This document shows positions 6,610-14,952 of a DNA stretch of 27,583 nt, one piece after another (positions within the stretch are counted from its first letter, which is position 1; each line of letters starts with the position of its first letter). Location: contig CAJTRU010000050.1 of assembly GCA_910579085.1 (NCBI GenBank), forward strand, positions 1 through 27,583, given 5' to 3'. Source of the DNA: an uncultured Lachnospiraceae bacterium. Its GTDB lineage: Bacteria; Bacillota; Clostridia; Lachnospirales; Lachnospiraceae. The position numbers were made by a program, and so were the translations under genes. Below the pieces are notes generated by a model. The model made no database searches. It had not been told where the DNA came from and worked only from the letters and a program-made list of their open reading frames with translations.

Positions 6610-6615
6610 ATTATT
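6595..6615 (-). repeat. 21-bp perfect inverted repeat, right copy
   Basis: Exact reverse complement of 5894-5914. The MarR stop codon (6611-6613) lies in it at the same relative position as the stop of the 295-aa gene in the left copy. The two copies enclose 680 bases that contain the toxin and several hairpins. Confidence 0.85.
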
Positions 6616-7060
6616 TCATTTCATCTCCCTGGTATGAAAGCACAATCCTTAGCAGCCGTATCAGTTCTTCTGTGTCTTTCTGCCCAAGTATTTTAAAAAG
6701 CCCCTGGTATTCATTTCTTATATATTCCATCTTCTGGAAAGCTTCATCCCTGCCGCTTTCTGTTATACACACAACCACACGCCGCCTGTCCTCATCACTT
6801 TTCTGGCGCTTTATAAAGCCCTTGGACTCAAGGCTGTTAAGTATGTCTGTCATACGCCCTGGCACAACATGAAGCTGCTCTGTAAGGACGCCTGGACTGG
6901 TTTTATCCTGTACATACAGAAGATAGCGCAGTACACCATATTCACCCCGTATACTGTCAAGCACCGTCCTGTTCATTTTTCTGTTTAGAAGCTCTGCTAA
7001 CAGGTTATATAATTCTTCACCTAAATTTTCATCATTCTTATCCATAAGAGATAACCACAT
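6611..7060 (-). CDS. MarR-family transcriptional regulator
   Basis: A 149-aa winged-helix protein of normal MarR length. The recognition region reads TSPGVLTEQLHVVPGRMTDILNSLESKGFIKR, followed by the wing DEDRRRVVVCITESGRD, both typical of the family; helices at either end form the dimer interface. The start is uncertain: ATG at 7060 has AAAG directly adjacent, and ATG at 7045 (MDKNDEN) has only a weak GTGG site. It begins about 20 bases after the HD-GYP gene, so the two are probably co-transcribed. The ligand and targets are unknown, and no efflux pump, the common partner of MarR proteins, is adjacent. Confidence 0.9.
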   Translation of the reverse strand: MWLSLMDKNDENLGEELYNLLAELLNRKMNRTVLDSIRGEYGVLRYLLYVQDKTSPGVLTEQLHVVPGRMTDILNSLESKGFIKRQKSDEDRRRVVVCITESGRDEAFQKMEYIRNEYQGLFKILGQKDTEELIRLLRIVLSYQGDEMK

Positions 7061-7079
7061 CTTTCATAGTATTTTATAC

Positions 7080-9068
7080 TTAATCAGTATATTGTGCATG
7101 TATGCTTATAAACTTATTATAATTGTCCACAAAGGCATCTACCACATCAGGGTCAAAATGGCTTCCGCTGTCCTTTGTAATAATGTCATATGCTGTATTG
7201 TCAGAAAATGCTGTTTTATAAGGACGTTTGCTTACAAGTGCGTCAAATACATCTGCCAGTGCAACAATACGGCTTTCAAGCGCTATATCATGGCCCTTAA
7301 TGCCAAGATACCCTTTGCCGTTCCATTTTTCATGGTGCTGTAGTGCAATTATCCTTGCTGTTTGCATAATCCTTCCAGGTGAATTGTGCAGAAGTTTCTC
7401 CCCTTCTGTTACATGTGTTTTAATAACCTCAAATTCATCATCTGTAAGTTTTCCTGGTTTTTCAAGAATTGAAGATGGTATATTTATCTTTCCTATATCA
7501 TGCATCATAGATGCCACACGTATTGTGTCAACTTCATCAGGTGTATACCCCATAGCTTCTGCAAGCACCCTTGTATACTCTGAAACCCTTTTTACATGCA
7601 AGCCTGTAAACTCTGATTTGGCCTCAACAATTTCAGCAAGTGACTGTATTGTCTGCTCTGATAAAGTATTAAGCTGCTGGTGCATACTTATAAGCTCCAT
7701 CCTGCTTTTAATAGTACCAAGTATATTGTCAAGCGTTATTATAAATTCATAAAGGCACTCATAGCAAATACTTGTACCATTGTAATCTATTGTTATAATT
7801 CCAAGGTTTTCATCCATTACATTAAGGGGAATTAACAGCATATCTGTAAAATTCCTGTTAAAATCACTTTCCTTACACAATATTCCATTGTATTGTACAG
7901 GCGCAAATGGCGTAAGACATTCCCTGTCTGATATCTGGTTTAAAAGTACCAGATGGCTGTCTGCATCTATTCCAGAATTATAATAGAACATCTCCACAAG
8001 CTTTGACTCTATAAAGAGATTTAATGTTGAAATCCCAGGCCCCCATAAATAACCAGGCAGCAGGTTTGCAAGCGTTTCAAGCGTGCAGTCAACATTAATA
8101 AATGAATTAAACTCATGTATTGCATGGTTATAATTATGTTCATTTTCAGAGGCCATAAACAGCTTTTCAAGTTTCTGGTCATTTTTATGCTTGTCGCTTT
8201 TAATGCATCCACAAGACTCCGTAAATACTGGTATTGTTGGAATAACTACTGTTCTGCCACGCCAGTTTCCGCCCGCATTTATTTCTTCTATTGTATCCAT
8301 TATACAACTGCTGCTGGATACAGGGCCGTATATTGCACTTGTAAGCAATGGTATATGGTACTCCCTTTCAAGTATGCCTCCTAGACCCGTAACAATAATA
8401 TCTTCTGGGACTTTTATATTATTTTTTAGCAGATAGCTGCAAGTGGCAATTGCCATAGCATCATTAGCACACACAATAGCATCCGGAAGCCTGTCCCTGT
8501 CTTTTAAAAACCTTGCTGTTTCCCTGGCGGCTGGTTCTGTCCAGAAATCACCATAGCCAATCCTGTCCTCCTCAACTGGTATATTAAATTCACTAAGTAC
8601 ATCCTTGTATATATTAATTCTTGCTTCTGAAACTTCATTGCCACGTGTTCCTGCCATAAAATTAATATTCCTGCATCCATGTACTGTAATTAAATGGCGT
8701 ATAATCTCCCCTAGCGCTGCTTCTGAATTATATTTAATATTGCAGCAGCCTTCAAGCGGCTGTTTAATACATATTACTGGCACACCTGCATCTGTAGCAC
8801 GCCTGGCAAGCTCTTTCTGGACAGATGTGTTTTTTATCATTTCAGTAAACATGACCAGACAGCATATCCTGTTATAATCCACCAGGTCAAAAATACGCTT
8901 CTGGGCAAAATCATTTTTTGTATGGTGGTATAAATCTGAAAGAGTTGCAAATATATGTATATAATAACCACGTTTTCCTGCCTCTTCTGAAAGGGCTGAC
9001 AAAACCTTATGTACAGAAGGTTTATGTATACTAGTCACACATATCCCTATTACATTTTTCTTAATCAT
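7080..9068 (-). CDS. LacI-type ligand-binding sensor fused to an HD-GYP domain
   Basis: This 662-aa protein has three parts. Residues 1 to about 285 match the periplasmic-binding-like fold of LacI regulators (VIGICVTSI, CANDAMAIATCSYLL, VPEDIIVTGLGG) but lack the DNA-binding head. Residues about 310-470 look like a GAF-type linker domain. Residues about 475-655 form an HD-GYP domain with MHDIGKINIP (H523, D524) and HHEKWNGKGYLG (578-589); the usual GYP is GYL here. HD-GYP proteins usually hydrolyse cyclic di-GMP, so this may be a cytoplasmic small-molecule sensor controlling that messenger. The start at 9068 is chosen because AGGAGA lies nine bases upstream; earlier starts fall before or on it. 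MarR follows in the same operon. Confidence 0.88.
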   Translation of the reverse strand: MIKKNVIGICVTSIHKPSVHKVLSALSEEAGKRGYYIHIFATLSDLYHHTKNDFAQKRIFDLVDYNRICCLVMFTEMIKNTSVQKELARRATDAGVPVICIKQPLEGCCNIKYNSEAALGEIIRHLITVHGCRNINFMAGTRGNEVSEARINIYKDVLSEFNIPVEEDRIGYGDFWTEPAARETARFLKDRDRLPDAIVCANDAMAIATCSYLLKNNIKVPEDIIVTGLGGILEREYHIPLLTSAIYGPVSSSSCIMDTIEEINAGGNWRGRTVVIPTIPVFTESCGCIKSDKHKNDQKLEKLFMASENEHNYNHAIHEFNSFINVDCTLETLANLLPGYLWGPGISTLNLFIESKLVEMFYYNSGIDADSHLVLLNQISDRECLTPFAPVQYNGILCKESDFNRNFTDMLLIPLNVMDENLGIITIDYNGTSICYECLYEFIITLDNILGTIKSRMELISMHQQLNTLSEQTIQSLAEIVEAKSEFTGLHVKRVSEYTRVLAEAMGYTPDEVDTIRVASMMHDIGKINIPSSILEKPGKLTDDEFEVIKTHVTEGEKLLHNSPGRIMQTARIIALQHHEKWNGKGYLGIKGHDIALESRIVALADVFDALVSKRPYKTAFSDNTAYDIITKDSGSHFDPDVVDAFVDNYNKFISIHAQYTD

Positions 9069-9157
9069 AAATACCATTCTCCTATAATATTTAAACTTAA
9101 CTGTCCCTATTAGATACAATAGCATAAATATGATATTATAACAATTATAAAATCATT

Positions 9158-9211
9158 AAAAACACCAGAAATATAATAACAGCCCTGCCATAACCTGGCA
9201 AGGCTGTTATT
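9158..9211 (-). terminator. Terminator of the raffinose/sucrose operon
   Basis: A 16-bp stem with one wobble (AATAACAGCCCTGCCA / TGGCAAGGCTGTTATT, 9175-9190 and 9196-9211) lies just after the phosphorylase stop. On the reverse strand the T run comes 12 bases after the stem, so termination may be imperfect. The forward side also has a T run about 12 bases away. Confidence 0.65.
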
Positions 9212-9227
9212 ATCCTAATTATATTTT

Positions 9228-10877
9228 TTACCTGGAAGTTACCCCATACTGGTATGTTTCAAAATCCGCTTTTAATACTGCTTCCGCCCCGTTTTTACTC
9301 CACTTGAATTCCAGGCAGCTTCCGTTTGCATTTATTTCCAGTTCTGCATCAAAGCCAAATGCCTGGCATGTATTCCTGAAATGCAGCAGTTCAAGCTGTT
9401 TTTTTACAATATCCCGTTCCAATGCTTCTTCTGCCTGTTCTTTTGTAATATTTGTGCGGTTTATTTCTTTATGCCCGCCAGAACCAGCCATTTCTACAGC
9501 TTTATAATCATTTTTCCCTGCAAATAAATCAAGATACCAGACCTGTGGCTTACCTGGCATAAATATCTGTAAAGCCCTTGCAAAAAGCATTTTCTGGCTG
9601 TCTTCACCAAGTGCACTGTAATAAGTTGCATTTACCTGGTAGTACATATTTTTCTGCCCATGCAGGTTTTTAACATAACCACCACGCTCTGTAAGAATAT
9701 TTATCAGTCCTTCAATGTCTGCGTCTGGAAGAAAGCCTTTTAAATCCAGCAGTGGTATACCATCATGGCATCCAAGCATATTAACTGTACGTATTTTTTT
9801 ACTGGTTAATTCTGCTGCCCATCTGGCAAGCACATCACCATTTTTATGCTCTATTGCATAAATTACAAGCCCTGGAAGGAAGAAATCATATGACATATAA
9901 CCTTTATCTGCAAGGGTTTCATATATTTTTTCCCCATAACTTGCATGTATTTCTGGGAGAAGCATAATATTATGCTGGTCTGCAAGTTCTTTTACCTGCT
10001 CTAATAGTTCCCATGTCCCAGGCGCATTTAAGAAATTCTTGCTTCCTGGTTCTTTTGGAGCATATGCAAAGGCATCCAGACGCACAATTTTAGCGCCATA
10101 TCCTGCAAGTTTCTTTAAAGTTTCCTTATAGTGCTCCCATACAAGTGGTGACTTTATATTTAAGTCCATCTGTCCAAGGTAGCTTCTGCCACTCTCCAGC
10201 ATTTCCTCCACTATTTCTTTGTACCCTTCATATTCCCCGAAGGACAGGCTGCCTGGTTTTTCCCCTGCTTCAATCTGTTTGTTTACTATACTTGCAATCT
10301 GTTTTGCCTGTTCTGTTTCCAGTCCCGTTTTTTGTATTAATTCCTGTATATCAATATGTTTATATTGTATTTCCTGGTAAAATGTATTCCAGTATGGCAC
10401 TTCTGTCCCATCTGGAAACCTTACCATAAGTATAGGAAGCCCTGGCTTGCGGAAAAACATGTCTTTTATCAAGTCTTCACGTGGGATAATATAGCCTTTA
10501 TCTGACATTTCCCCACAGCCTTCCCAGAATTTGTTCCAGTTAATAAAAAAGTCTTTATATTGTGAATTTCCACCATTCCTTGTTATATCCTGGAACTGTG
10601 CAGAAAGCACAGACAAATGGTTTAAAATAAAATCAAGTTTTAAGCTAATTCCAAGCTTTTTTATTTCTTCCAGGTCTGTTCTTTCTGCCATTTCTTCATT
10701 AATATCATAATCGATTACAGAAAATCCCCTGTCTAAGTCTGAATGATAGAGACTTGGCAGTATATAAAATGACTCAAACACATCTTTAAATTCTGGCTTT
10801 TTAAGAACAGCTACTATGTCACCCAGCTTTCCTCCTATACTGTCGGGATAGGCATTAAGCATTGGCCCGTCACTCAT
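9228..10877 (-). CDS. GH13_18 sucrose / sucrose-phosphate phosphorylase
   Basis: A 549-aa enzyme that closely follows the GtfA/sucrose phosphorylase pattern: MLNAYPDSIGG, GFSVIDYD, LNHLS, YKDFFINWNKFW, IVRLDAFAYAPKEPG, LLPEIHASYG, GCHDGIPLLDLKG, YYQVNATYYSALG and FAGKNDY. Catalytic residues are the nucleophile D268, acid/base E309 and transition-state aspartate D372. It is longer than the usual 480-505 residues because of about 65-70 extra residues at roughly 167-235, just before the strand carrying the nucleophile. Its gene overlaps the kinase gene by 8 bases with GGGGGA upstream, suggesting translational coupling. Next to a sugar kinase, a sucrose-6-phosphate substrate (as reported for R. 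gnavus) is at least as likely as sucrose. A glucosylglycerate phosphorylase role is less likely from context. Confidence 0.88.
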   Translation of the reverse strand: MSDGPMLNAYPDSIGGKLGDIVAVLKKPEFKDVFESFYILPSLYHSDLDRGFSVIDYDINEEMAERTDLEEIKKLGISLKLDFILNHLSVLSAQFQDITRNGGNSQYKDFFINWNKFWEGCGEMSDKGYIIPREDLIKDMFFRKPGLPILMVRFPDGTEVPYWNTFYQEIQYKHIDIQELIQKTGLETEQAKQIASIVNKQIEAGEKPGSLSFGEYEGYKEIVEEMLESGRSYLGQMDLNIKSPLVWEHYKETLKKLAGYGAKIVRLDAFAYAPKEPGSKNFLNAPGTWELLEQVKELADQHNIMLLPEIHASYGEKIYETLADKGYMSYDFFLPGLVIYAIEHKNGDVLARWAAELTSKKIRTVNMLGCHDGIPLLDLKGFLPDADIEGLINILTERGGYVKNLHGQKNMYYQVNATYYSALGEDSQKMLFARALQIFMPGKPQVWYLDLFAGKNDYKAVEMAGSGGHKEINRTNITKEQAEEALERDIVKKQLELLHFRNTCQAFGFDAELEINANGSCLEFKWSKNGAEAVLKADFETYQYGVTSR

Positions 10878-11871
10878 TTTTGATTCCCCCTTCCTGTCCT
10901 TTTTCCATTAATTCCATATACTCCTTATATGACAATATTTCCCCTGCCTTGGAAAGAATGATTTTTGCCTTGTGTGCCTGGCTGTGAAGCAGTTTCTGCT
11001 CAATATCAAGAACCATAGTTGTAAACGGGCTGTCTACCCCTGAATCCCTGCCACGTTTTCTCCTGTGTTCCAGGGTTTCCTCTGGTGTACTGTTCAGGAA
11101 TACAGGTATATCTATGCCTTCAAGGTAATCGCTATTGCCATGTGTCCACTCTATAACAAGTACATTTATATTACTGAAATTAATTTGGTCATACCAGCAT
11201 TCACTACTGGTACGCCCCATTTTCTTAAGCCAGATTGCAGAAGCACCATCCTTAAAGGCTCTTATAATTGAATTAACCTCATCAAATGCAATTTCCTGGT
11301 CTGTGCCAAGATAATGCCTTAATGCTTCTCTTCCTGCTTCTATGTAAGAAGCAAACCACGGGTTTCTTTCAATATAGCTGGTATCTGCATCCACATCATG
11401 CTCCTGCCATATCTGTACCTGCTTAAACCTGTCTTTTGTATATTCTCCTGCTTCCACCATTCCCTGCAGCGCTGCCCTGCGGAATACCATAAGGCGTTCT
11501 GCATCATTATAAACTGGTATGCGGTAAGGGTAATTATCACCTGAAAGTGTATAACTGCCAATTCCGTTCTGTGCCAGATAATAAGATAACAGTGATGCAA
11601 TTCCTGTTTTGCCAGTGCCTGAACCGCCGCATACAGAAACTACAGCTCTTTCATATGGATTTGTAGTAACAGTTTCTTGCAAAAGTCCTGTTAATTCCTT
11701 AAAAACAGTTTCTGCTTTAGGCCCAAGGTCCCCAAAACCTTGTGCCTGGTCTCCTGGCATATCACCCTGCGGAATAACACCTGTTACTTCCGCTGGCTGC
11801 CAGGGAAAAATACTTTTTAATTTCTCACATACTCCCATATTAAGACTAACTTGTTTATAATCCTGGTTCAT
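10870..11871 (-). CDS. P-loop sugar kinase, probable sucrose kinase (AgaSK-like)
   Basis: A 333-aa P-loop kinase of the uridine kinase/phosphoribulokinase type. An N-terminal stretch of about 75 residues precedes Walker A GGSGTGKTG (82-90), followed by LSGDNYPYRIP, a WFASYIEAGREALRHYLG region and LVIEWTHGN. In R. gnavus the enzyme AgaSK carries a GH36 alpha-galactosidase fused to a kinase that phosphorylates sucrose; here the kinase is a separate gene directly after a GH36 gene, so the same activity is inferred. The ATG at 11871 follows AGGTG by about seven bases; an upstream GTG at 11886 lacks a ribosome site. A uridine or panthenate-type kinase cannot be excluded from sequence alone, but the setting argues for a sugar. 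Confidence 0.75.
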   Translation of the reverse strand: MNQDYKQVSLNMGVCEKLKSIFPWQPAEVTGVIPQGDMPGDQAQGFGDLGPKAETVFKELTGLLQETVTTNPYERAVVSVCGGSGTGKTGIASLLSYYLAQNGIGSYTLSGDNYPYRIPVYNDAERLMVFRRAALQGMVEAGEYTKDRFKQVQIWQEHDVDADTSYIERNPWFASYIEAGREALRHYLGTDQEIAFDEVNSIIRAFKDGASAIWLKKMGRTSSECWYDQINFSNINVLVIEWTHGNSDYLEGIDIPVFLNSTPEETLEHRRKRGRDSGVDSPFTTMVLDIEQKLLHSQAHKAKIILSKAGEILSYKEYMELMEKGQEGGIKNE

Positions 11872-11906
11872 ACACGCACCTGGCACTAAGCAGAAATGCC
11901 TGTACC

Positions 11907-14090
11907 TTATCCTTTCTTCTTTATTAAAGCCACCTGGTATGAATTATATTCACCCAGGCTGGAAATAACAGGTATGCCCGCTTCCATAAGCGCTGCACCC
12001 TGGTAACATAAGCCGCTCTCCTCATCCTTATATACAGCATTTCCATCAAGCCCTTTTAGCTTCACATAAGAAACAGGCATATTTCCGTGGATTTCATTAA
12101 CTACAACACTTAATAACACTTGTTCCCTGTCTTTTGAAATATTTTCCCATGCAGTAAATACATCCTTGAACGGGTCTGACAGGCGGTAATAATCTCCTGA
12201 CTGGATTAAACCTGCATATTTTTTATACGTTTTTATCTGTTCTCTTGTCTTTTCCTTCTCTTCCTCTGACATCTTCGCAGGGTCAAGTTCATACCCGAAT
12301 ATGCCTGACATTGCAACAACCCCTCTTGTTTCCAGGCTTGTAATACGCCCTGTCTGGTGGTTTGGTACTGCTGATACATGCGAACCTGAAACAGACGCCG
12401 GGTAGAAAAATGATGTACCATATTGTATCTTCAGACGGTCTATAGCATCTGTATTATCACTGCACCAGATTTGTGGTGTATAATATAACATGCCTGCATC
12501 AAACCTTCCACCGCCGCCACAGCAGCCCTCTATAAGTATATCCGAGTAGCGTTCCAGCAGTTTTTCCAGGAAATCATACACACCAAGCACATAATTATAT
12601 GCCACACAGCCAGGAAAACTCTGGCTGGAATAAAGTTCTGAAAGGTTGCGGTTCATATCCCATTTTATATATTCAATATTTGCCTGGTCTAACACCGCAC
12701 AAACCTGGTTAAATATATATTCCCGCACATCTGCCCTTGAGAAATCAAGCACAAGCTGGTTTCTTGAACGTAATGGCTGCTTTCCAGGTATCTGCATTAC
12801 AAAATCCGGATGCTCCCTGTAAAGCCTGCTGTCTTCTGAAACCATTTCCGGCTCAAGCCATATGCCAAACTTCACATTCTGCTTATTTACATTTTCTACT
12901 AATTCACCAAGCGTACAGCCAAGTTTTTCCTCATTTACAATCCAGTCACCAAGCCCTGAATTGTCACTGTCCCTGTTACCAAACCAGCCATCGTCCATAA
13001 CAACCAGCCCTATGCCAAGGGAAGCAGCTTCTTTTGCAAGGTTTATTATAGTATTGCCATCAAAATCAAAATAAGCAGCCTCCCAGCTATTAATCAGCAC
13101 TGGACGGCACTCATTCTTATATTTGCCACGGCAAATATGGCTGCGTATACAGTTATGGTACTTTAGTGACAGGTCTGAGAACCCATTTTCTGAATAACAT
13201 AAAATTGTTTCTGGGACAATAAGTGACTGCCCTTTTTCTAAAGGATAATAAAAATGTTCATTTTGCAGCCCCATTATAAGCCTGGTCTGTCCAAACTGGT
13301 CTTTGCCTGCCTCACACTGGAAGTTGCCACTATACACAAATAACATGCCATAACATTTTCCATAGTCCTCTGTTGTGCCATGTTCTGCCAGTATTACACC
13401 TGGGTTATGCTGGTGGCTTGACGCTCCCCTCCGGCTTCCAATCCTGGTTTCTGTATACGAAACTGGAACGCGCTCCATATTGCGTTCCATTGTATGCCTT
13501 CCGTGAAAATGTATAAAATCATAATCACCTGGCAGAAAATCAAGACATGCAGATGCTGCCTTTTCTACTACAAACTGCTCTCTGCCATTATTAGTAATTA
13601 CAACACTCCTTGTAATAATATCCTCTTCTTCCAGCACGCCATAAAGAAGTTCTACACATGCCCCGCTTAGTTTATCTTCAAGTATAATTGAAAGAGTTTC
13701 TGCCTGGCCTTCATCTGCATATACAGCCGGAAGCCCTTTTAAAGCATATTTTCCTTTTATAATTTTATGTGATACATATCTTAAATCGCAGCACTCACCA
13801 TAACCCGCATTGCGGATTATGAGTGCTGTACTACGGTTATCCCCAGTCCCAAGGACTGGGTATTCCTGTGGTAATGTATCTAAAGAATATGTGCGGTTAT
13901 CTGCCATTTCTGCCGGGTTTCCAGAAAATCCCCTGTCTGCATAAGTAACCAGATAATCCATGTCCTGGCTTACTCTTTTTCCATAATACAAATGTAATAA
14001 ATATCCAAGCTGGTCTGCCTTCATCTGGTAAGTTGTATTTTTTGTCTGTAAGCTGAAAATCCTTTTTTCCTGGTTATAAATAACTGCCAT
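11907..14090 (-). CDS. aga: GH36 alpha-galactosidase
   Basis: A 727-aa enzyme of full GH36 length with the N-terminal beta-supersandwich, the catalytic barrel and a C-terminal beta domain. Key signatures are LINSWEAAYFDF, VVMDDGWFGNRD, GIWLEPEMVSEDS, the nucleophile loop YIKWDMNRN (D478), EGCCGGGGRFD and WCSDNTDAIDRLKIQYG, which holds the acid/base (probably D545). It would release galactose from raffinose, melibiose and stachyose inside the cell, since there is no signal peptide. GAGGT precedes the ATG by six bases. The natural C-terminus (VALIKKKG) and the different frame of the following kinase show that the two are separate genes, not a broken fusion. Confidence 0.95.
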   Translation of the reverse strand: MAVIYNQEKRIFSLQTKNTTYQMKADQLGYLLHLYYGKRVSQDMDYLVTYADRGFSGNPAEMADNRTYSLDTLPQEYPVLGTGDNRSTALIIRNAGYGECCDLRYVSHKIIKGKYALKGLPAVYADEGQAETLSIILEDKLSGACVELLYGVLEEEDIITRSVVITNNGREQFVVEKAASACLDFLPGDYDFIHFHGRHTMERNMERVPVSYTETRIGSRRGASSHQHNPGVILAEHGTTEDYGKCYGMLFVYSGNFQCEAGKDQFGQTRLIMGLQNEHFYYPLEKGQSLIVPETILCYSENGFSDLSLKYHNCIRSHICRGKYKNECRPVLINSWEAAYFDFDGNTIINLAKEAASLGIGLVVMDDGWFGNRDSDNSGLGDWIVNEEKLGCTLGELVENVNKQNVKFGIWLEPEMVSEDSRLYREHPDFVMQIPGKQPLRSRNQLVLDFSRADVREYIFNQVCAVLDQANIEYIKWDMNRNLSELYSSQSFPGCVAYNYVLGVYDFLEKLLERYSDILIEGCCGGGGRFDAGMLYYTPQIWCSDNTDAIDRLKIQYGTSFFYPASVSGSHVSAVPNHQTGRITSLETRGVVAMSGIFGYELDPAKMSEEEKEKTREQIKTYKKYAGLIQSGDYYRLSDPFKDVFTAWENISKDREQVLLSVVVNEIHGNMPVSYVKLKGLDGNAVYKDEESGLCYQGAALMEAGIPVISSLGEYNSYQVALIKKKG

Positions 14091-14112
14091 AACAATACCT
14101 CTCTGCCTGTAT

Positions 14113-14952
14113 TTATTTTACTGCGCCATTAACAACACCATTAATAATCTGTTTCTGGCAAATTATATAAAATATAAGTATTGGTATTAATGATAATAAG
14201 TATGATGCAAATGCAAGGTTGTAGTTAGTACCAAACTGTGACTGGAAATTCATCTGTGCAAGTGGAAGTGTATTTACACCTGAACCTGCCATAATAACAA
14301 GTGGTGTCATTACATCGTTCCATACAGCCAATGCTGTTATTACTGCAACTGTCGCATGCATTGGTTTCATAAGAGGGAATATAACTTTCCAGTATGTCCT
14401 CCATGTAGATGCACCATCCACCCTTGCTGCCTCTTCAAGTGCTATAGGTATATTTACAAGATACCCTGAATAAAGCATTATGTTCATTGGCATATAAAAT
14501 ACTACATAAAGCAATATAACGCCAAACCAGTTTGCAAGCCCAAGCTCTGCTGTCTCTTTTGCAAGAGGCATCATAAGTATTGCAAATGGCACAAACATAC
14601 CGCTTACAATAAAAAGGTATACAAAGCCATAAAATTTATTGTGGTTTTTATTTCTTCCAAGTACATACCCAATCATTGAATGTACCAATATAGATAATAC
14701 AACTGTAACAAGTGTAATTAAAAGACTGTATCCAAGTGAACTCCAGAAGTCTGTAACTTCCATTGCTTCCCTGAAGTTATCAAAACTCCAGTGCTCAGGC
14801 AGTGACAGTATACCGCTTATTGTATTTGACATTTCTGAAGGCTGCTTAAAAGCAATTACAATAGTCATATACAATGGAAAAGCAATAGTTGACAGCCCAA
14901 GGATTAAAAGTACCATAGGAAGCCAGGCTGGATTTAATTTTTGTTTCATCAT
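14113..14952 (-). CDS. msmG: Sugar ABC transporter permease, CUT1 type (MsmG-like)
   Basis: A 279-aa membrane protein with six predicted helices and the cytoplasmic EAA loop (EEAARVDGASTWRTYWKVIFP) that contacts the ATPase. The short N-terminal tail before the first helix is usual for the second permease of CUT1 oligosaccharide importers. Its ATG overlaps the stop of the other permease gene (ATGA-type overlap), with AGGAGG upstream, so the pair is made together. It imports oligosaccharides, most likely raffinose-family sugars given the adjacent alpha-galactosidase. Confidence 0.92.
   Translation of the reverse strand: MMKQKLNPAWLPMVLLILGLSTIAFPLYMTIVIAFKQPSEMSNTISGILSLPEHWSFDNFREAMEVTDFWSSLGYSLLITLVTVVLSILVHSMIGYVLGRNKNHNKFYGFVYLFIVSGMFVPFAILMMPLAKETAELGLANWFGVILLYVVFYMPMNIMLYSGYLVNIPIALEEAARVDGASTWRTYWKVIFPLMKPMHATVAVITALAVWNDVMTPLVIMAGSGVNTLPLAQMNFQSQFGTNYNLAFASYLLSLIPILIFYIICQKQIINGVVNGAVK

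Noticed and set aside
8021..8877. Several open frames overlapping the sensor/HD-GYP gene
   Set aside because: They are shadows of the 662-aa gene, without ribosome sites or recognisable protein features.
10870..11910. Frameshifted AgaSK fusion in place of two genes
   Set aside because: The alpha-galactosidase has a natural C-terminus and full length. The kinase starts 35 bases later with its own AGGTG site and an N-terminal extension, so it is a separate gene.
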